64,000 bases of DNA from Sulfurovum sp. (GCA_027081115.1 JALWLD010000112.1:124001-188000); one strand, 5' to 3'; shown: positions 36,347 through 46,129, counted from the first letter of the stretch. Program-made: numbers and translations. Notes: generated by a model from the sequence alone, not told the origin.

Positions 36347-38080
36347 TTAAACTTTAAAGCCCATACTCTTTGCTCCATCAAAACTGGAGCCTAACTCTTT
36401 TTCGATCTCTTCCAAAAAGTCTTGGTTTCCAAAAACAGACTCTTCACGTACTGCTACTTTATAGGCTGTATTTTTGATGATGAGATTGATCTGACCACCG
36501 GTAAGTTCATATTTTGACAACGTTTCTACATCAAAATCTTCTGTATAATCCGCTTTTTCAGGCAACATAAACTGCCAAAGTCTCAAACGCTGTTTTTTAC
36601 CCGGTTTTTTAAACTCTATCTTGTAGTTGAAACGTCTTGAGAAGGCTTTGTCTATGTTTCCAAGCAGGTTGGTAGTTGCAATAAGAATACCTTCGAATTT
36701 TTCTATCTGTTCGAGAAAAATATTTTGCATCTGGTTGTGCATTTTGTCTGCTGAAGAGCCGTGGCCTTCAGAACGGGAACTCAAAAACTGGTCTGCCTCA
36801 TTGAGTAGCAGGATCGGTTCTACTTTGGCCTTCGCAGAGAGGTCTTTAAAGTCATCAAATATCTTACGTACATTCTTTTCACTCTCTCCTACATACATAG
36901 AAAGGATCTTTGAACAGTCAAAAGAGAGGATGGGTTTTTTAAGTGTTTTTGCCAAAGATACAGCAGTCATAGTCTTTCCTGTTCCGGCTGAACCATAAAA
37001 GATGATACGTGCATCAATACTTTTACGTTTGTCTTTGATACCCCACTCTCTGAGTTTTTTAAAGACATTTTTGTCAACCTGTTTGACAACATTGTTCAGA
37101 GTTTCTCTTGTTTTAGGGTGAAGTACCACATCATCTAGTGTAGTAGCAGGCTTAATGTATTCAAACAGCTCCTGCTCCTGTACCAGAGCATCCAATTTTA
37201 GTTTGGTTACCTTTTTCTTTTTGGAAGGATGAATAATGCGCTGCATAACTTCTTCTTGAAGGTAAAAAGCACGGCTTACTCCACCAAACATATTGAGTAT
37301 CTCTTCATAATCGATGATCTCTTCGGTAATGAGTTTGGCACCATCTTCAAGCAAGGCACGGTTTTTGATCTTTTCATACTCATCAAATGAGATAAGTTCA
37401 ATGAGGGTATTCATGTCTCTGAACTGCCCTTCTCCTCCAGAGTATTCCTCTTTAAGCAGTGCCAAAAAGATACGCTTCTCTTTCTCATCCAATGCTTTCT
37501 CTTTAAAGAACTCCTCCACCACAATAGGTTTTTCAGTCATCTTCACACGCTCTTCAATACGTGTTGTCAAAAGTGTCAACTTGTTCTTCAAACGTCCGAT
37601 ACTCAGAGAGTTGTCTGCAAAACCCTGTTTAAAAGTAGAGATCTTGTGCAGGAGAGAAACCATATCAAACTGATCTTGCAGATACTCCAAATGGTCAGTA
37701 TAGGGTTTTACTTCGGGTAGGAAAATCTCCAATGAACCCTCTTCAAGCAGACGAAGTAGTGAGATACTCGGCGTCACTGAAGTGTTCAGGAGCTCAAGTC
37801 TTGATGCTTCATGGGCTTTGACCTGACCAAAACTCATTTGGATGAACCAGCCCAGATCAAGTAGATTTTTTACCAGATCCAGCTTTGCAATATACGCGTA
37901 GCCTTCTTCTGAAAAAAGATCACGCAGCATGTCAAGTACAGGAACCTCTTCAAGCCCTTTGACATAGCGTTTACAGACATATCGAACAAGTTCTGCTTCC
38001 TGTTTTGTACATTTTAAATGTGTATAAACAGCACTTTTAGCAACATCTTTGGCTTCTATAAAATCAATTAGGTATTTCAA
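36347..38080 (-). CDS. AAA+ ATPase, unknown role
   Basis: 577 aa. The N-terminal half (about 1-320) is helical with no recognisable domain. The C-terminal half is a classical AAA module: Walker A FYGSAGTGKTMTAVSL, Walker B as PILLLNEADQF (Asn in place of the usual Asp before Glu), sensor region IATTNLLGNIDKAFSRRFN with likely arginine fingers, and a lid domain ending LTGGQINLIIKN. The module resembles ATPases that remodel proteins. Asn in the hhhhDE position is unusual. Nothing in the flanks points to a substrate. Confidence 0.65.
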   Translation of the reverse strand: MKYLIDFIEAKDVAKSAVYTHLKCTKQEAELVRYVCKRYVKGLEEVPVLDMLRDLFSEEGYAYIAKLDLVKNLLDLGWFIQMSFGQVKAHEASRLELLNTSVTPSISLLRLLEEGSLEIFLPEVKPYTDHLEYLQDQFDMVSLLHKISTFKQGFADNSLSIGRLKNKLTLLTTRIEERVKMTEKPIVVEEFFKEKALDEKEKRIFLALLKEEYSGGEGQFRDMNTLIELISFDEYEKIKNRALLEDGAKLITEEIIDYEEILNMFGGVSRAFYLQEEVMQRIIHPSKKKKVTKLKLDALVQEQELFEYIKPATTLDDVVLHPKTRETLNNVVKQVDKNVFKKLREWGIKDKRKSIDARIIFYGSAGTGKTMTAVSLAKTLKKPILSFDCSKILSMYVGESEKNVRKIFDDFKDLSAKAKVEPILLLNEADQFLSSRSEGHGSSADKMHNQMQNIFLEQIEKFEGILIATTNLLGNIDKAFSRRFNYKIEFKKPGKKQRLRLWQFMLPEKADYTEDFDVETLSKYELTGGQINLIIKNTAYKVAVREESVFGNQDFLEEIEKELGSSFDGAKSMGFKV

Positions 38081-38167
38081 TCATTTTCCTGGATATTTTC
38101 TTTGAGTATAACAAATCTTTGCTATACTTACTATTATGAGTATTTAAATTTTACAAAGGGGTTTATT

Positions 38168-38578
38168 ATGCGTTATCTGTTACTGCTTTCTTTACTTTTT
38201 TCATTTGCTGCTGCTGAGATCACGATGATCAAGGACACACGTACCAATCTTTTATGGGAAGATACTCCTCATGTAAGAGAAGCAAAGATCACACAGCCCA
38301 GAGCAAAGATCTACTGCTCAGAATTACGGCTTGGAGACTTTCAGGACTGGAGACTGCCAACCATTCAAGAACTTTTGACCATTGTAGATTATGAACGGAC
38401 TTCTCCTGCCCTGCTCAAAGTATTCAACTATGTGGAGGATGAGTCTTTCTACTGGACACAAACCGTTGTGGCAGACGAGTCAGATGCCTACTGGGGTGTG
38501 AACTTCAAACGTGGTGCCAGCTCCAAAGCTTCTGAATATTATGACCGTTATGTACGCTGTGTCAGGAGTATCAAATAG
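38168..38578 (+). CDS. Exported DUF1566/Lcl-type domain protein
   Basis: 136 aa with a signal peptide (MRYLLLLSLLFSFAAA, cleavage near residue 17) and a DUF1566-like core: TNLLWEDTP, DWRLPTIQELLTIVDYER, FYWTQTVV and YVRCVR. The family is found in many extracytoplasmic proteins, some binding glycans or collagen. The start at 38168 has AAAGGGG upstream and opens with the signal peptide; a longer frame to 38102 does not. It lies 2 nt before the HPr-EI gene, so the two may be co-transcribed. Confidence 0.65.
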   Translation: MRYLLLLSLLFSFAAAEITMIKDTRTNLLWEDTPHVREAKITQPRAKIYCSELRLGDFQDWRLPTIQELLTIVDYERTSPALLKVFNYVEDESFYWTQTVVADESDAYWGVNFKRGASSKASEYYDRYVRCVRSIK

Positions 38579-38580
38579 AT

Positions 38581-40407
38581 ATGGGGTTTTTCAGTCTCTT
38601 CTCTTCCAAACCATCTACACACACTTTGACGGTCACATCTGCTAACGGGTTTCATTTGAGACCTGTAGCAAAATTTGTCACTGTCGCAAAAGCATATAAA
38701 GCAGAGATCACAGCTACTTTTAACGGACGTACTGTCAATGCAAAAGGGGTAAACAGCCTGCTCTCCCTCTCTTTGGAAAAAGAAGACAGCTTTTTACTAA
38801 CCTGTAAAGGAAAAGATGCCAACGAAGCAAAAGAGGCATTGATAGATACATTTTTTACACTCATGGAAGATGACCCGGAAATACAACTTCTTGAAAAAGA
38901 AAAGAGCACTTATGACGGGACAAGCCTTGAAGCCGATATCATCACTTCAGGTATAGCCATTGCTCCTCCATATATCTTTAGAGAACACTATGTGGAAGAG
39001 AAAAAAATGCAACCTTTTCATGAATCTGCAGTACTCAGTCTTCAACAACTCCAATCTCTCTACGAAGCGAAAAAAAATGAGCCCAATGCAGAGATATATC
39101 TTGCACAAAGAGAGTTACTCTCTTCTCTAACGCAGGACCTTGTCACATTGGAAAGTTTTGAAAAAAGGCTCAATGCTGTCTCTGAAGAGCTCAAAGGCAC
39201 GAAGATGGAAGCCAAGATCATTGACTATAAAGATATTCTGCATCGCATTAAAACCAATATGGGGTTTAGACTGGATGTTGATTTTCCCAAAGAGCCCTTT
39301 ATTTTACTCGCAAATGATCTTTTGCCCAGCCAGATAGAAACCCTGCAAAAGGTTTCAGTACAGGCAGTAGTTCTAAAAGAGACCGCTATAAATTCACATA
39401 CTGCCATCTTACTTCGTGGGGCAGGTATTCCTTCTCTCATAGCAGATACATCACAGGTGGGAACCAACAATACGATCATTGTAGATGCCCACGCAGGTCT
39501 GGTAGTAATAAAACCAAGCCAGGAAGATCTGCAGAAAGCACAAAGGCGCAAGCATGAAGATCTTACACAGCAACAAGAAGCACGGGAAAAACGCTTTGAG
39601 CCTGCACTGAATACAAAGGGGAAACAGATACATGTTTTGGCTAACGTCACAGATGTCAACTCTGCAATAGCTGCCAAAGAAGAAGGTGCTGAGGGCATTG
39701 GACTCTTTCGTACAGAGTTTCTCTTTAAAGAGAAAAAGCCAAGTTTTTCACTACAGGTTGATGCATACAAAAAGATCTTTGATCTCTTTAGGAACACTAC
39801 TGTACGTACACTGGATGTTGGAGGAGACAAAGCACTGCCTTATATTGAACTTCAAAAAGAAGAAAACCCTTTTTTGGGAGTTCGTGGTGTCAGGCTTTTT
39901 AAAAGTCATCCCCAGATTATGGAAGAGCAGTTACATGCTATGTTTGTTGCTGCACAAAATAGTGAGATCAAAATCATGTTCCCTATGGTCTCCTCTGTTG
40001 AAGAGTTTGTTGATGCCAAAGCTTTTGCACACAAAGTTGCGAAAAAAAATCAACTTGATATTGACAATATCAAGTTTGGCATCATGATAGAGGTACCTTC
40101 TGTACTTTTTTTACTTGAAGAGTTCAATAAAGTAGTCGACTTTTATTCCATTGGTACGAACGATCTTACCCAATACCTTTTTGCCATTGAACGCACACAC
40201 CCTACACTCAAAACAGATGACCTTTCTCCTGCAGTATTTCGTGCCATTGAGACCATTGTAGAAAAAGCGGACAAACCCGTCAGCATTTGTGGAGAATTAG
40301 CAGCTAAAAACAAAGCTATCCCCACACTCATCAACCTAGGCATTGAAACCCTGAGCGTTTCAGGAAAAACGATAGCAAAAACAAAGGAACTCATCAGACA
40401 TGTTTAA
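38581..40407 (+). CDS. ptsI: PTS phosphocarrier HPr fused to enzyme I
   Basis: 608-aa fusion. Residues 1-95 are HPr with the phosphorylated histidine in NGFHLRPVAKF. From about 115 follows enzyme I: the swivel domain with active histidine in NSHTAILLRGAG, the PEP-binding GIGLFRTEFLF, DVGGDKALPY, and the C-terminal GTNDLTQYLFA and VSICGELAA. It takes phosphate from PEP and passes it through HPr to EIIA. A separate HPr is therefore not needed. nagE follows with an 8-nt overlap. PTS sugar systems are uncommon in this phylum, so acquisition by transfer is possible. Confidence 0.93.
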   Translation: MGFFSLFSSKPSTHTLTVTSANGFHLRPVAKFVTVAKAYKAEITATFNGRTVNAKGVNSLLSLSLEKEDSFLLTCKGKDANEAKEALIDTFFTLMEDDPEIQLLEKEKSTYDGTSLEADIITSGIAIAPPYIFREHYVEEKKMQPFHESAVLSLQQLQSLYEAKKNEPNAEIYLAQRELLSSLTQDLVTLESFEKRLNAVSEELKGTKMEAKIIDYKDILHRIKTNMGFRLDVDFPKEPFILLANDLLPSQIETLQKVSVQAVVLKETAINSHTAILLRGAGIPSLIADTSQVGTNNTIIVDAHAGLVVIKPSQEDLQKAQRRKHEDLTQQQEAREKRFEPALNTKGKQIHVLANVTDVNSAIAAKEEGAEGIGLFRTEFLFKEKKPSFSLQVDAYKKIFDLFRNTTVRTLDVGGDKALPYIELQKEENPFLGVRGVRLFKSHPQIMEEQLHAMFVAAQNSEIKIMFPMVSSVEEFVDAKAFAHKVAKKNQLDIDNIKFGIMIEVPSVLFLLEEFNKVVDFYSIGTNDLTQYLFAIERTHPTLKTDDLSPAVFRAIETIVEKADKPVSICGELAAKNKAIPTLINLGIETLSVSGKTIAKTKELIRHV

Positions 40408-41788
40408 CTTACTACAACGTATCGGTAAAGCGCTCATGACCCCCATTGCAGTACTTCCTGTAGCCGCACTGCTTCTTCGTTTAGGTTTTGGAGACATTTT
40501 TGACGGACAGATAGCTCTCATTATGAAGTCTGCAGGAGATGCCGTCTTTTCAAACCTCGATATGCTCTTTGGTATCGGTATTGCTTACGGTCTGGCAAAG
40601 AACAATGACGGTGCTGCTGCACTTTCAGGTGCCATCGGCGTATTCATTGCTAAAGCCGTATATCTTTCTATTGACAAAGATGTCAACATGGGTGTCTTTG
40701 TCGGTATCATCATCGGTGTGCTTGCAGGGACACTCTACAACCGCTTTCATGACATCAAAGTCCCTGAGTTTCTGGGCTTCTTTGGCGGTAAACGTTTTGT
40801 ACCGATAATCACGGCATTGGCTGCCATTGTCGTGGGTATACTTGCAGGATATTTCTGGCACTATGCACAAGGTGCCATCGATGCTTTCTCCAATATGATC
40901 ATTGGTCTAGGAGAGCTTGGTACCTTTATCTACGGGACCTTGAACCGTCTACTCATCCCACTGGGATTACACCATATACTAAACTCTGTCTTCTGGTTCC
41001 AACTGGGTGAGTATACATACTTAAAAGATGGGGTGGAAGTTGTAGCCAATGGTGACCTGCATAGATTCTTTGCAGGAGATCCACGTGCAGGTATCTATAT
41101 GTCAGGATTTTATCTTGTAATGATGTTTGGCTTGCCTGCAATGACCTATGCGATCTATCTTAATACACCTAAAGCATATCGTAAAAAGGCCGGTGCTATT
41201 TTGGCAGGTGTTGCCTTTACCTCTTTTCTCACAGGGATTACCGAGCCTTTAGAGTTTTTATTCCTCTTTGTAGCACCACCCCTGTTTATACTGCATGCAC
41301 TATTGACAGGATTGGCACTTGCCACTGCTCAACTCTTTAACATTCATGCAGGTTTTGGTTTCTCTGCAGGTTTCATTGACTACGTCATCAACTATAAACT
41401 GGCTACCAACCCACTCCTGATCCTGCCTTTAGGTGCTCTGTTTGCTCTTATTTACTTTGTATCCAGTTACTACCTCATCAAAATACTCAAACTAAACATA
41501 CTGGAGACTGAACTGAAAGAAGATTCAGACAAAGGAGAAGTTTCCAATGAAGCTTTGGCTTTCATCACGGCATTGGGAGGTGACGATAATATCGTCAATA
41601 CCGATGCCTGCATCACGAGACTTAGAATGTCAGTGAAAGATAGTACAGCGTTAAAAGATGAAGCTTTTATAAAACTGGGAGCCAAAGGGATCATACGTCC
41701 AGATAAAAAGAGTATTCAAGTAGTACTGGGAGCTAAAGCTGAGGGTGTTGCTGAAGGGATCAAAGAAGCACTTAAACAAAAAAGCTAA
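40400..41788 (+). CDS. nagE: PTS EIICB, N-acetylglucosamine type
   Basis: 462-aa membrane permease. EIIC (about 1-375) has ten or so helices with PIAVLPVAALLLRLG at the start, LGLHHILNSVFWFQ and the sugar-site GITEPLEFLFLF. EIIB (about 385-462) has the phosphorylated cysteine in DACITRLRMSV. EIIA is absent and is supplied by the gene at 46885. The Glc family covers glucose and GlcNAc; GlcNAc is inferred from nagA next to EIIA. Confidence 0.85.
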   Translation: MFNLLQRIGKALMTPIAVLPVAALLLRLGFGDIFDGQIALIMKSAGDAVFSNLDMLFGIGIAYGLAKNNDGAAALSGAIGVFIAKAVYLSIDKDVNMGVFVGIIIGVLAGTLYNRFHDIKVPEFLGFFGGKRFVPIITALAAIVVGILAGYFWHYAQGAIDAFSNMIIGLGELGTFIYGTLNRLLIPLGLHHILNSVFWFQLGEYTYLKDGVEVVANGDLHRFFAGDPRAGIYMSGFYLVMMFGLPAMTYAIYLNTPKAYRKKAGAILAGVAFTSFLTGITEPLEFLFLFVAPPLFILHALLTGLALATAQLFNIHAGFGFSAGFIDYVINYKLATNPLLILPLGALFALIYFVSSYYLIKILKLNILETELKEDSDKGEVSNEALAFITALGGDDNIVNTDACITRLRMSVKDSTALKDEAFIKLGAKGIIRPDKKSIQVVLGAKAEGVAEGIKEALKQKS

Positions 41789-41807
41789 AGCATGCAACGT
41801 AAAAGTA

Positions 41808-41840
41808 AAGGGTAGGCAGGGACTGATCTTTCCTACCCTT
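41808..41840. terminator. Hairpin between nagE and the cytochrome gene
   Basis: Nine-bp stem AAGGGTAGG/CCTACCCTT with a 15-nt loop, in the 72-bp convergent spacer. It can serve both genes as a terminator; the T-run is weak. Confidence 0.5.
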
Positions 41841-41860
41841 ATATTACAAGAGAGTCTCTC

Positions 41861-43789
41861 TTATGGATTTGGTCCATTATGACAGTCATAACAGCTTACC
41901 TGATGTCCTTTAGGGAAAGATTTTATTTTTCCTTCAACATCAAATGATCTATCTGTCCATGTTTTAGCAAGGGCTGAACCTCTATAGTCTTGACCATGAC
42001 ATGCTTTACAGTCAGTACTGTTCTTTTCAGCAGCACTTTTATGGTCTTTAACCCAAGTTTGCCCTACTGTGTGCATACCGTGCGGTCCTTCATTTACTGT
42101 TTTTGGTACCGTAGTGTGACACGCCGTACATTCACCGATAGTTCCGGCATGACCTTGTACCCCTTCACTTAGCAGGTTATCTGCATTATGTGCAGGGTAG
42201 ATAGCATGGGTTGCACCGTGACATGCTTCACACTGTAATTTACCATGACCTGTACTAAATCTGAAAAGACTGATACCCGTTGTCGGTGTATCCATGTTTG
42301 TTGCAAATCTTGTATCAATTACATGTCTAAGGGTATTGGTTGCAGGATCAATCGCAGATGTCTCTTGCATTCCGTTGTGGTGACATGCTTGACAGTTTGG
42401 TTCATCCAACCATCCTTCTCTGTTTTTATCTCCTACCGCATGCATGGTACCGTGACAGCTTTGACACTGCATCGTATTGTTACCGTTAGCATCTTTTGCA
42501 TCACCCATCGCACCTCTTAGACACTCAGTCTGTGCCCCCGGGTGACAAGCATAACATGAACCTCTATTGTTGATATCACCTAATTTCATTCCTGAAAATG
42601 GATCTGTCACACCCGCATGTTTAGAGTGGATAGCATTGGTAAATGCCTTAAGTCCTATCCCTACACCGGGGAGTGCATTTGATTTGTGACATGCTACACA
42701 GAGCACGGCGGTTCCACCCATTGCGGTAGCCTCCAATCCTTGTGCATCATAGGTGTATCCGGCAGCTTGAAGAGCAGACATATTTTTTGTGACAGCATCA
42801 GGATGTGATTCATCATGAAGGCGTAAAATATTGTATTTAAAATCTTTTTCAATATCAGCATCGTTTACCCAACCACCGTTTGGTTTTGCATCATTACCTG
42901 CAGTACTTGCATGACAACGTTTACAATCCATCTCATCACTTACGGGAAGTACTGTTTTTACTTCAGCAAGTATAGTACCCGTACTGTCTTTTGCCACTAC
43001 TTTTACAAGAGGGTAGTAATTTTTTGAGCCATTATCATTGTATGGTGTAAGAGGGATACCTTCTGCTTCCCACCATTGGTGTGTTGCATTGAATATCATC
43101 AGTGTAGGTGTTGTACTAGCCATTGGATTACCGGTAAGTCCAACATCAGGAGAAAGCGTAGCACCAAAAAGATCAGTGACATGATCCCAGAAATTTGTTT
43201 TATCACTACTTGTAGTATTGATCTGTCCATCTGTTCCTATTGTTGATTCGTAAGTAATCGTAATACCTGAAGTGACAAGGTCACCACTTTTATCTTTAAT
43301 TTGTGCATGCAAATTATTATATGGAGGCAATACGGAAAAGACTGAGAAATCATTCCCATCCATACAGTGCATACCTAGATCATTCCATGCAGTAAGCATA
43401 TAGTCACCATTCATAGGTGGTGTTGTATTCGTATCGGGAGGTGTTGTTGGTGGTGTTGTATCATCACATGGTATTTCATAGAACTCTTTCAAGTCTATCT
43501 CTTTTTCACCATCAAGAATGATATTCATATGTCTATAACACGGATCATCCAATGTTATATCAAGATTACAAATTGTATCGGTAGGTATTTTAAATTTTAC
43601 CTCATCTTTGTCTTCTTTTATTTCTTCTTTTTTGTAGAAACCATTGTCACACTCTACAACAAGTGTACTATTTGGTTCTACATGTTTTACTTTTAGTTTA
43701 TAACTGTCTTTCTTTTTATCATCTGCCGTAAGGCTTGTTCCTAAAAATGATAAAAGTAAAAGCGTTGTTACTATGTACTTAAGTTTCAT
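41861..43789 (-). CDS. Exported nine-haem cytochrome c
   Basis: 642 aa with a signal peptide (MKLKYIVTTLLLLSFLGTSLTA). Residues 23-125 are a haem-free domain ending in a Pro/Thr linker. Nine CxxCH motifs then run through the C-terminal two-thirds: CKRCH, CVACH, CYACH, CQSCH, CQACH, CEACH, CTACH, CKACH and CYDCH. The N-terminal part of the haem region contains AWNDLGMHCMDGNDFSVFSVLPPYN, given here in part as the LGMHCMDG core, a block also seen in some large periplasmic multihaem proteins. It should act in periplasmic or outer-membrane electron transfer; the partner is unknown. It is transcribed alone from a region with CAAGTA repeats. Confidence 0.85.
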   Translation of the reverse strand: MKLKYIVTTLLLLSFLGTSLTADDKKKDSYKLKVKHVEPNSTLVVECDNGFYKKEEIKEDKDEVKFKIPTDTICNLDITLDDPCYRHMNIILDGEKEIDLKEFYEIPCDDTTPPTTPPDTNTTPPMNGDYMLTAWNDLGMHCMDGNDFSVFSVLPPYNNLHAQIKDKSGDLVTSGITITYESTIGTDGQINTTSSDKTNFWDHVTDLFGATLSPDVGLTGNPMASTTPTLMIFNATHQWWEAEGIPLTPYNDNGSKNYYPLVKVVAKDSTGTILAEVKTVLPVSDEMDCKRCHASTAGNDAKPNGGWVNDADIEKDFKYNILRLHDESHPDAVTKNMSALQAAGYTYDAQGLEATAMGGTAVLCVACHKSNALPGVGIGLKAFTNAIHSKHAGVTDPFSGMKLGDINNRGSCYACHPGAQTECLRGAMGDAKDANGNNTMQCQSCHGTMHAVGDKNREGWLDEPNCQACHHNGMQETSAIDPATNTLRHVIDTRFATNMDTPTTGISLFRFSTGHGKLQCEACHGATHAIYPAHNADNLLSEGVQGHAGTIGECTACHTTVPKTVNEGPHGMHTVGQTWVKDHKSAAEKNSTDCKACHGQDYRGSALAKTWTDRSFDVEGKIKSFPKGHQVSCYDCHNGPNP

Positions 43790-44109
43790 TATATCTCCTT
43801 TTTATTACATAATGTGTTGGATACTATCTATGATATACATCAGTAAATAGCCATCAAAGTCTACCTGTACCAGTAAAATACATTGTATAAAAAGTGCATT
43901 ACTCAAGTATTACCCAAGTAACAAAATAGTTTTTTAAAAATACATTGCTGTTTTTTATCCAAGTAACCCCATTTTTGGTAGTATAATCCAGATTTATCAA
44001 TCTATATTTTAAGATTTGGGTACAATATGAACTAATGATCTATATCTTTTTTATTGGAGGATTCCGGTGAATGGATCGATCAGAGAACGAGAAAGGTACA
44101 TAATACGTT
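43790..44109. promoter_or_regulatory. Divergent spacer with three 11-bp direct repeats
   Basis: 320 bp between the multihaem cytochrome and the lipoprotein gene. TTACTCAAGTA (43899-43909) is followed directly by TTACCCAAGTA (43910-43920), and TTATCCAAGTA recurs at 43955-43965. Spacings of 11 and 45 bp are near whole helical turns, as for sites of OmpR-type regulators; one such regulator is encoded 2.3 kb away. No gene is seen in the spacer. Confidence 0.5.
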
Positions 44110-45078
44110 ATGCGAAAATTTCTGATAACCTTATCCATATTGTTCATAAGTGGATGTTCCATTGACGGTCTTATAGTATGGGGTGAAGTCAATAAGGTAC
44201 AGATCGTAAAACAAAATGCTTATATCAAACATTACAGGGCATATTTCCACAGAAGCCCTTTACATACCATCAGACATGGCAAAAAATATCTCTTCTTTTA
44301 TAATCGAAAAACCAAAGACCTGGCTATTCTGCTGCACCCAAAAAACAAATATATACTTTACAGTTTCTCTCACCCTGACCTAGTCATGAAGATCCGTTCA
44401 GACCGGAAACACAGTTATGCACATATGATGAAAACATTGAGACAAAAAGGTTACAGGATCACTTCCCCACATACAGTAGGTTACACAACAAATATCTCTT
44501 TACGCAGATATAAGAAGGTTAAAACCTATCTTGTAGAAGTAAAAAATTACCAGCATCTTCAGCATCTGTATAAAAAAGCTATTAAAACCTATAATGCCAA
44601 AGGGATCAAAAAAATTAAAACAAAGCTGCCAAAAGTGCTTATTGATACATATTATCAAACCTACAAAGCAAAGGCTACTACCACAGAACAATTCAAAGCA
44701 CTTAAGATCATTGCTAACAAACTCGATCTAGAGACATTTCATCCATCAAAAAAACATACCAGCCAGGAAAAAAGTCGAGCTGAAACCCTCATCGATACAA
44801 AAAAAGACAATAGCGCACAACTCTACCGTTATTATCTCAAAGATGCATCTTATACTGAGTTGACTCATTATCTTTCCAGCTCTGATGCAAAATATGCACT
44901 GAGCTATGAACAACATAAGATGTTAAACAAAAGGTACAACCAGATGAAAGAGGAAAGACTTTTGGAGAATGGGTCACTTGAAGAATTGATCAGTGCCTAC
45001 AAAAAAAATAAAAACCCAAAATATAAATTAAAAATCATGCAACGCATAAAAGAGATAGACCAAATGAAAAAAACATAA
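44110..45078 (+). CDS. Lipoprotein, unknown function
   Basis: 322 aa beginning MRKFLITLSILFISGC, a lipoprotein signal with the lipidated cysteine at residue 16. The rest is strongly basic (many Lys, Tyr and His) and mostly helical after residue 150, with a long K-rich C-terminus. I recognise no family. It faces the two-component system gene with a 4-nt gap between convergent ends. Confidence 0.6.
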   Translation: MRKFLITLSILFISGCSIDGLIVWGEVNKVQIVKQNAYIKHYRAYFHRSPLHTIRHGKKYLFFYNRKTKDLAILLHPKNKYILYSFSHPDLVMKIRSDRKHSYAHMMKTLRQKGYRITSPHTVGYTTNISLRRYKKVKTYLVEVKNYQHLQHLYKKAIKTYNAKGIKKIKTKLPKVLIDTYYQTYKAKATTTEQFKALKIIANKLDLETFHPSKKHTSQEKSRAETLIDTKKDNSAQLYRYYLKDASYTELTHYLSSSDAKYALSYEQHKMLNKRYNQMKEERLLENGSLEELISAYKKNKNPKYKLKIMQRIKEIDQMKKT

Positions 45079-45082
45079 GACC

Positions 45083-46129
45083 CTAAATTATCAATGCTCT
45101 TAAATTTAAAATGATCGTTGTTCCCTTTCTCTCTTGACTTTTTACTTTTATCGTTATATCCAGTTCATCACAAAGCTTCTTTACTATATGCAACCCGATA
45201 CCTATCCCTCTGTCCTGCTCTTTATAATATCGGTTAAATATGCTTCCCGTATTTTTGATCCCTTTTCCGGTATCTTCAATATAAAGAGAGCTCTCTTTTA
45301 TGAAAATAGATACTTTTCCGTTGGTTTTATTGTATTTACCCGCATTACTCAACAAATTGTCAATGATACGCACAAGTGCATCTTTATTGGTTTGAAGTAA
45401 AACCTTCTCCACAGAAAGACGATAATCGACATCAGGATAAAGAATCTTAAAATATCTGATACGCTTTTCAAGTAACTCTTTTAGCTTGAGAGTTTCAGTC
45501 TGTGCAGGAATCCCTTTTAAAAATATCTGTAGATTGTTTTGAAGAGAGAGGATGGTTTCAATATTGTTTTCAAGTCTTTCAATTTTCTGATTTGCTCCTA
45601 TTTCCCGCTTAAAAAGATTAAAATTGATACGCATGGAGCTGATGGGTGTGTTAAAATCATGTAAAATATCTTTAACAAACTCTTCATTCATACGCAACGC
45701 TTTACGCAGAGGCATAAATGCATATAAAGAGAATAAAAAAGAGACGAACGCAGAAAAAAGCGAATAGACAAAAAATTTATTGTAAATACTGATTCTTAAC
45801 TTTTCAACACGCAAAAGGTATTGGCTCTGAGGATAAATAACCTGCATTAGATACTTCTCAACAGTCGGTACTTTAAAGTAACTATAGAAGTCACCTTTTT
45901 CGTAAAATATGTTCTCTTCTTTATCTTTGTCTTTTTCGACAAAATCTGTTTTAAAACCATTACACTGAGCTGTATAGGCACAGAGTTTCATCTCAATCTG
46001 TATTTTTTCTTTCAACTGTAGTTTATTATTTTGAAACTCATGCCAAAAATTGAGCGCAAGTGCCACTTCCAGTAAAATAAAAAAAAGGACAAAGCTTTTT
46101 AATAATGACTCTAATTCATACGTTCTCAA
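45083..46129 (-). CDS. Sensor histidine kinase
   Basis: 348 aa. Two membrane helices (about 10-28 and 118-138) enclose a periplasmic domain of about 90 residues with two cysteines (KLCAYTAQCNGF). There is no obvious HAMP domain. The H-box is ILHDFNTPISSMRIN, and the ATPase domain has IIDNLLSNAGKYN (N-box), DTGKGIKNTG and GIGIGLHIVKKLC. It overlaps its response regulator by 14 nt. Signal unknown; the cytochrome gene nearby is a possible target. Confidence 0.85.
   Translation of the reverse strand: MRTYELESLLKSFVLFFILLEVALALNFWHEFQNNKLQLKEKIQIEMKLCAYTAQCNGFKTDFVEKDKDKEENIFYEKGDFYSYFKVPTVEKYLMQVIYPQSQYLLRVEKLRISIYNKFFVYSLFSAFVSFLFSLYAFMPLRKALRMNEEFVKDILHDFNTPISSMRINFNLFKREIGANQKIERLENNIETILSLQNNLQIFLKGIPAQTETLKLKELLEKRIRYFKILYPDVDYRLSVEKVLLQTNKDALVRIIDNLLSNAGKYNKTNGKVSIFIKESSLYIEDTGKGIKNTGSIFNRYYKEQDRGIGIGLHIVKKLCDELDITIKVKSQERKGTTIILNLRALII

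Noticed and set aside
44110-45078. Lipoprotein gene as part of the multihaem cytochrome's electron-transfer module
   Set aside because: It has no CxxCH or other cofactor motif and is divergent from the cytochrome; only proximity supports a link.
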